6,960 bases of DNA, taken from JANQGH01 sp039819285 (lineage in GTDB: Bacteria > Pseudomonadota > Alphaproteobacteria > DSM-16000 > Inquilinaceae). The stretch covers positions 1 through 6,960 of the forward strand of contig JBCBSH010000222.1 of NCBI GenBank assembly GCA_039819285.1. The letters are read 5' to 3'. The position numbers and the translations under genes were made by a program. This document shows, in pieces, positions 5,379 to 6,960 of the stretch. How positions within the stretch are numbered: position 1 is the stretch's first letter; each line of letters begins with the position of its first letter. Below the pieces are notes generated by a model. The model made no database searches. It was not told the DNA's origin and was given only the letters and a program-made list of their open reading frames with translations.

Positions 5379-6621
5379 TGGACCACCTCGCACCGTCGAA
5401 GTCGCCATGCGGGATAGAGACCGGCTTGTCGATATGACGTTTATGCGCGCCGAGCTTGCCGGCGGCGACCATGGAGCCCAACGCGTCCACGATGACCCGC
5501 GTCGCCATCAGGGCCGTGATGTCCGACGTATCGTAGGGCGGCGAGACCTCGACGATCTCCATGCCGCACAGGCCCTCGGCAGCCACACGCTGCACCAGCC
5601 CCAGCGCCTCGCGCGGCAGGAAACCGCCCGGCTCCGGCCAACCGGTGCCGGGCACGAAGCCGCAATCGATGCTGTCGATGTCGAAGGACATGTAGACCAT
5701 GTCGGCGCCCTCCCAGGCCATCTCCAAGGCCATCTCGGCCGTCTTGTCGACGCCCATGCGCTCCATATCGCCCATGGTGATGATGTTGGTATTGCGCTCG
5801 CGCGCCACCTTCACCGCCTCGCGCGGCACTTGCCAGCCGCCGATGCCGACCTGGACCAGGTTGCGCGCCGGCACGTTGGGTAAGTTGGTGGCATGGAACC
5901 AGGGCGTGGTGTGCATGCGCTCATCCAAATCCTTCTCCTGGATGTCCGCGTGCCGATCGAAATGGATGATGCCGATGGTTTTGGACGTGCATTCGGCGAG
6001 GCCGCGCACGGTCGGAAAGCCGATCGAATGGTCGCCGCCCAAAATGATCGGCATAGAGCCGGATGAGAAGACATGGGCGCAGGCCCGGCTGATCTGGTCG
6101 AAGGTTTTTTCGATGTTAGCCGGGATGGTGAAGATGTCGCCGGCGTCGCAAAGCGTCATCTGCTCGCGCAGATCGATCGCCATTTCGTAGTTGTAGGGCG
6201 TGTAGAGCGCCGAAATCTTGCGAATGCCTTGCGGCCCAAAGCGGGTGCCTGGCCGGTAGGTCGTGCCGCCATCGAAGGGGGCGCCCAGGATGGTCGCGTC
6301 GTAGTGGCCGACCTCGGTCGCGTCCTCGGCATAGGGTGCCTTCAGGAACGTGTTGATGCCGGCATAATGGGGCAGTTCGCCTCGCGCGAAGGTCGGGATC
6401 GATTTGTCAGCGAGCGAGTCCGATCCGGTCAGTCCCATGCGCAGGGCCCAGGCCTTTTCCTCCTGCCATCTGCCTTCGGGCAGTCCGGCCTCGTCGCGCG
6501 CCGCCTGCCAGCCACGCAGCTTACTGAGATCCGGATGATGGGCACGGCGGCTGCCCGGCAATGGCGTGGCGCGCAGGCCCGCCCGTCTTGATCCTTTGGT
6601 GTCGTTCCTAGCTGGGACCAT
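5368..6621 (-). CDS. gdmH: Arginase/agmatinase-fold ureohydrolase, probable Ni-dependent guanidine hydrolase
   Basis: Binuclear-metal hydrolase, 417 aa, predicted to split guanidine into urea and ammonium in the cytoplasm. ATG at 6621 is chosen because GGAGAAGGA ends eight bases upstream; a longer frame to 6681 has no such site and runs deeper into the ABC gene. Metal-ligand motifs are GGDHS (195-199), DRHAD (222-226, replacing the common DAHxD) and SFDIDSID (312-319), with GMEIVEVSPPYD (353-364) closing the site. The usual Pro after the last motif is absent; VPGTGWPEPGG follows. An extension of about 75 residues precedes FARGELPHYAGINTF, much longer than in ordinary agmatinases. From memory, that block plus YRPGTRFGPQGIR, SALYTPYNYEM and IGGWQVPR match the Synechocystis Sll1077 (GdmH) type. 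The gene overlaps the ABC ATPase by 14 nt and the His-rich gene by 11 nt. Ureohydrolase fold is certain; guanidine over agmatine or guanidino-acids is likely, not proven. Confidence 0.85.
   Translation of the reverse strand: MVPARNDTKGSRRAGLRATPLPGSRRAHHPDLSKLRGWQAARDEAGLPEGRWQEEKAWALRMGLTGSDSLADKSIPTFARGELPHYAGINTFLKAPYAEDATEVGHYDATILGAPFDGGTTYRPGTRFGPQGIRKISALYTPYNYEMAIDLREQMTLCDAGDIFTIPANIEKTFDQISRACAHVFSSGSMPIILGGDHSIGFPTVRGLAECTSKTIGIIHFDRHADIQEKDLDERMHTTPWFHATNLPNVPARNLVQVGIGGWQVPREAVKVARERNTNIITMGDMERMGVDKTAEMALEMAWEGADMVYMSFDIDSIDCGFVPGTGWPEPGGFLPREALGLVQRVAAEGLCGMEIVEVSPPYDTSDITALMATRVIVDALGSMVAAGKLGAHKRHIDKPVSIPHGDFDGARWSNAS
5383..5389 (-). promoter_or_regulatory. Ribosome binding site deciding the start of the His-rich protein
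   Basis: Minus-strand GAGGTGG inside the last codons of the ureohydrolase gene, with its GAGGT core six bases before the ATG at 5378. No comparable site precedes the alternative ATG at 5408. Confidence 0.55.
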
Positions 6622-6960
6622 TGAACGCGTCCTTCTCCGTCTTGTCGTCGAGTGGCAGGTCGTAGGTGATGGTGGCGCCATAGGCTTCGGGCGCTTGGGG
6701 GTCGTGTCGGACTTTGTCGAAGGTTAGCACGCGGGTGCCCAGGGCGAAGGCCTCGCTGATGTCGTGGGTGACCATGAAGACGGTCATGCCCGTCTCGCGC
6801 CAGATGCGGCGCATCAGCACATGCATGTCCATACGGATGCCGGGATCGAGCGCGCCGAAGGGTTCGTCCAGCAACATGATCTTGGGCTTCAGGGCCAGGG
6901 CCTGGGCGATGGCGAGGCGCTGCTGCATGCCGCCGGACAGAGCTGAGGGCATTGAGTCTT
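6608..6960 (-). CDS. ABC transporter ATP-binding protein, NrtD/TauB/SsuB type (3' part, cut by window edge); probable guanidine/urea-type uptake
   Basis: C-terminal portion of the ATPase of a nitrate/sulfonate/taurine-type importer. The frame is open to base 6960, so the Met at 6952 is internal. Visible motifs in order are signature LSGGMQQR, Walker B IMLLDEPFGALD, and switch-His motif VTHDISEAF. Walker A and the Q-loop lie outside the window. The tail, about 45 residues after the switch region, includes VRHDPQAPEAYGATITYDLPL; from memory this resembles ATPases annotated as urea-carboxylase-related, which accompany guanidine utilisation genes. The gene ends with TAG inside the first codons of the ureohydrolase (14-nt overlap), so the two are surely co-transcribed. 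Permease and substrate-binding genes would be expected upstream, beyond 6960. The family is firm; the substrate is inferred from the neighbour. Confidence 0.9.
   Translation of the reverse strand, partial: DSMPSALSGGMQQRLAIAQALALKPKIMLLDEPFGALDPGIRMDMHVLMRRIWRETGMTVFMVTHDISEAFALGTRVLTFDKVRHDPQAPEAYGATITYDLPLDDKTEKDAFNGPS
6630..6638 (-). promoter_or_regulatory. Ribosome binding site deciding the ureohydrolase start
   Basis: Minus-strand GGAGAAGGA within the ABC ATPase coding end, eight bases before the ATG at 6621. It favours 6621 over the upstream in-frame ATG at 6681. Confidence 0.6.

Noticed and set aside
5379..5408. Ten-residue longer start for the His-rich protein (ATG at 5408)
   Set aside because: No ribosome binding site before it, and the added residues only re-read the hydrolase 3' end. 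ATG 5378 has GAGGT at proper spacing.
6622..6681. Twenty-residue longer start for the ureohydrolase (ATG at 6681)
   Set aside because: Lies within the ABC ATPase coding region with no visible ribosome binding site; the extra residues are Arg/Thr/Ser-rich shadow sequence, and the 6621 start has a good site.

Overview
The window looks like chromosomal DNA of a high-G+C alphaproteobacterium (Rhodospirillales/Rhizobiales-like). This rests on codon usage rich in G/C third positions, tightly packed operons, and the mix of CUT1 sugar transport, Gfo/Idh/MocA oxidoreductases and ureohydrolase genes. The genus cannot be read from the sequence. It is almost wholly protein-coding. I see no rRNA, tRNA, CRISPR array or insertion sequence.

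Layout. Plus strand, 1-1720: the 3' part of a D-isomer-specific 2-hydroxyacid dehydrogenase, then a complete CUT1-type (MalK/UgpC-like) ABC transporter ATPase. A 23-nt hairpin at 1721-1743 separates this operon from a convergent minus-strand block. Minus strand, read from 6960 down to 1737: the 3' end of a NrtD/TauB/SsuB-type ABC ATPase; an arginase/ureohydrolase-fold enzyme that I read as a nickel-dependent guanidine hydrolase (GdmH type); a small protein with a very histidine-rich N terminus; an 82-nt gap with a possible hairpin; and three consecutive, mutually diverged Gfo/Idh/MocA oxidoreductases.

Two metabolic modules meet here. The right-hand module (about 4959-6960) is best explained as guanidine uptake and hydrolysis to urea and ammonium. 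The ATPase would energise uptake, the hydrolase would do the chemistry, and the His-rich protein, overlapping the hydrolase gene by 11 nt, is a candidate metal-handling partner. The left-hand module (1-4876) looks like uptake and oxidation of a sugar, cyclitol or related polyol. It has a CUT1 ATPase, three NAD(P)-dependent Gfo/Idh/MocA enzymes and a 2-hydroxyacid dehydrogenase, but the actual substrate cannot be named from sequence.

The most interesting element is the unrecognised His-rich protein beside the putative guanidine hydrolase. It has no HypA-like zinc cysteines and no HypB-like GTPase P-loop, so it could be a different nickel-delivery or storage factor.
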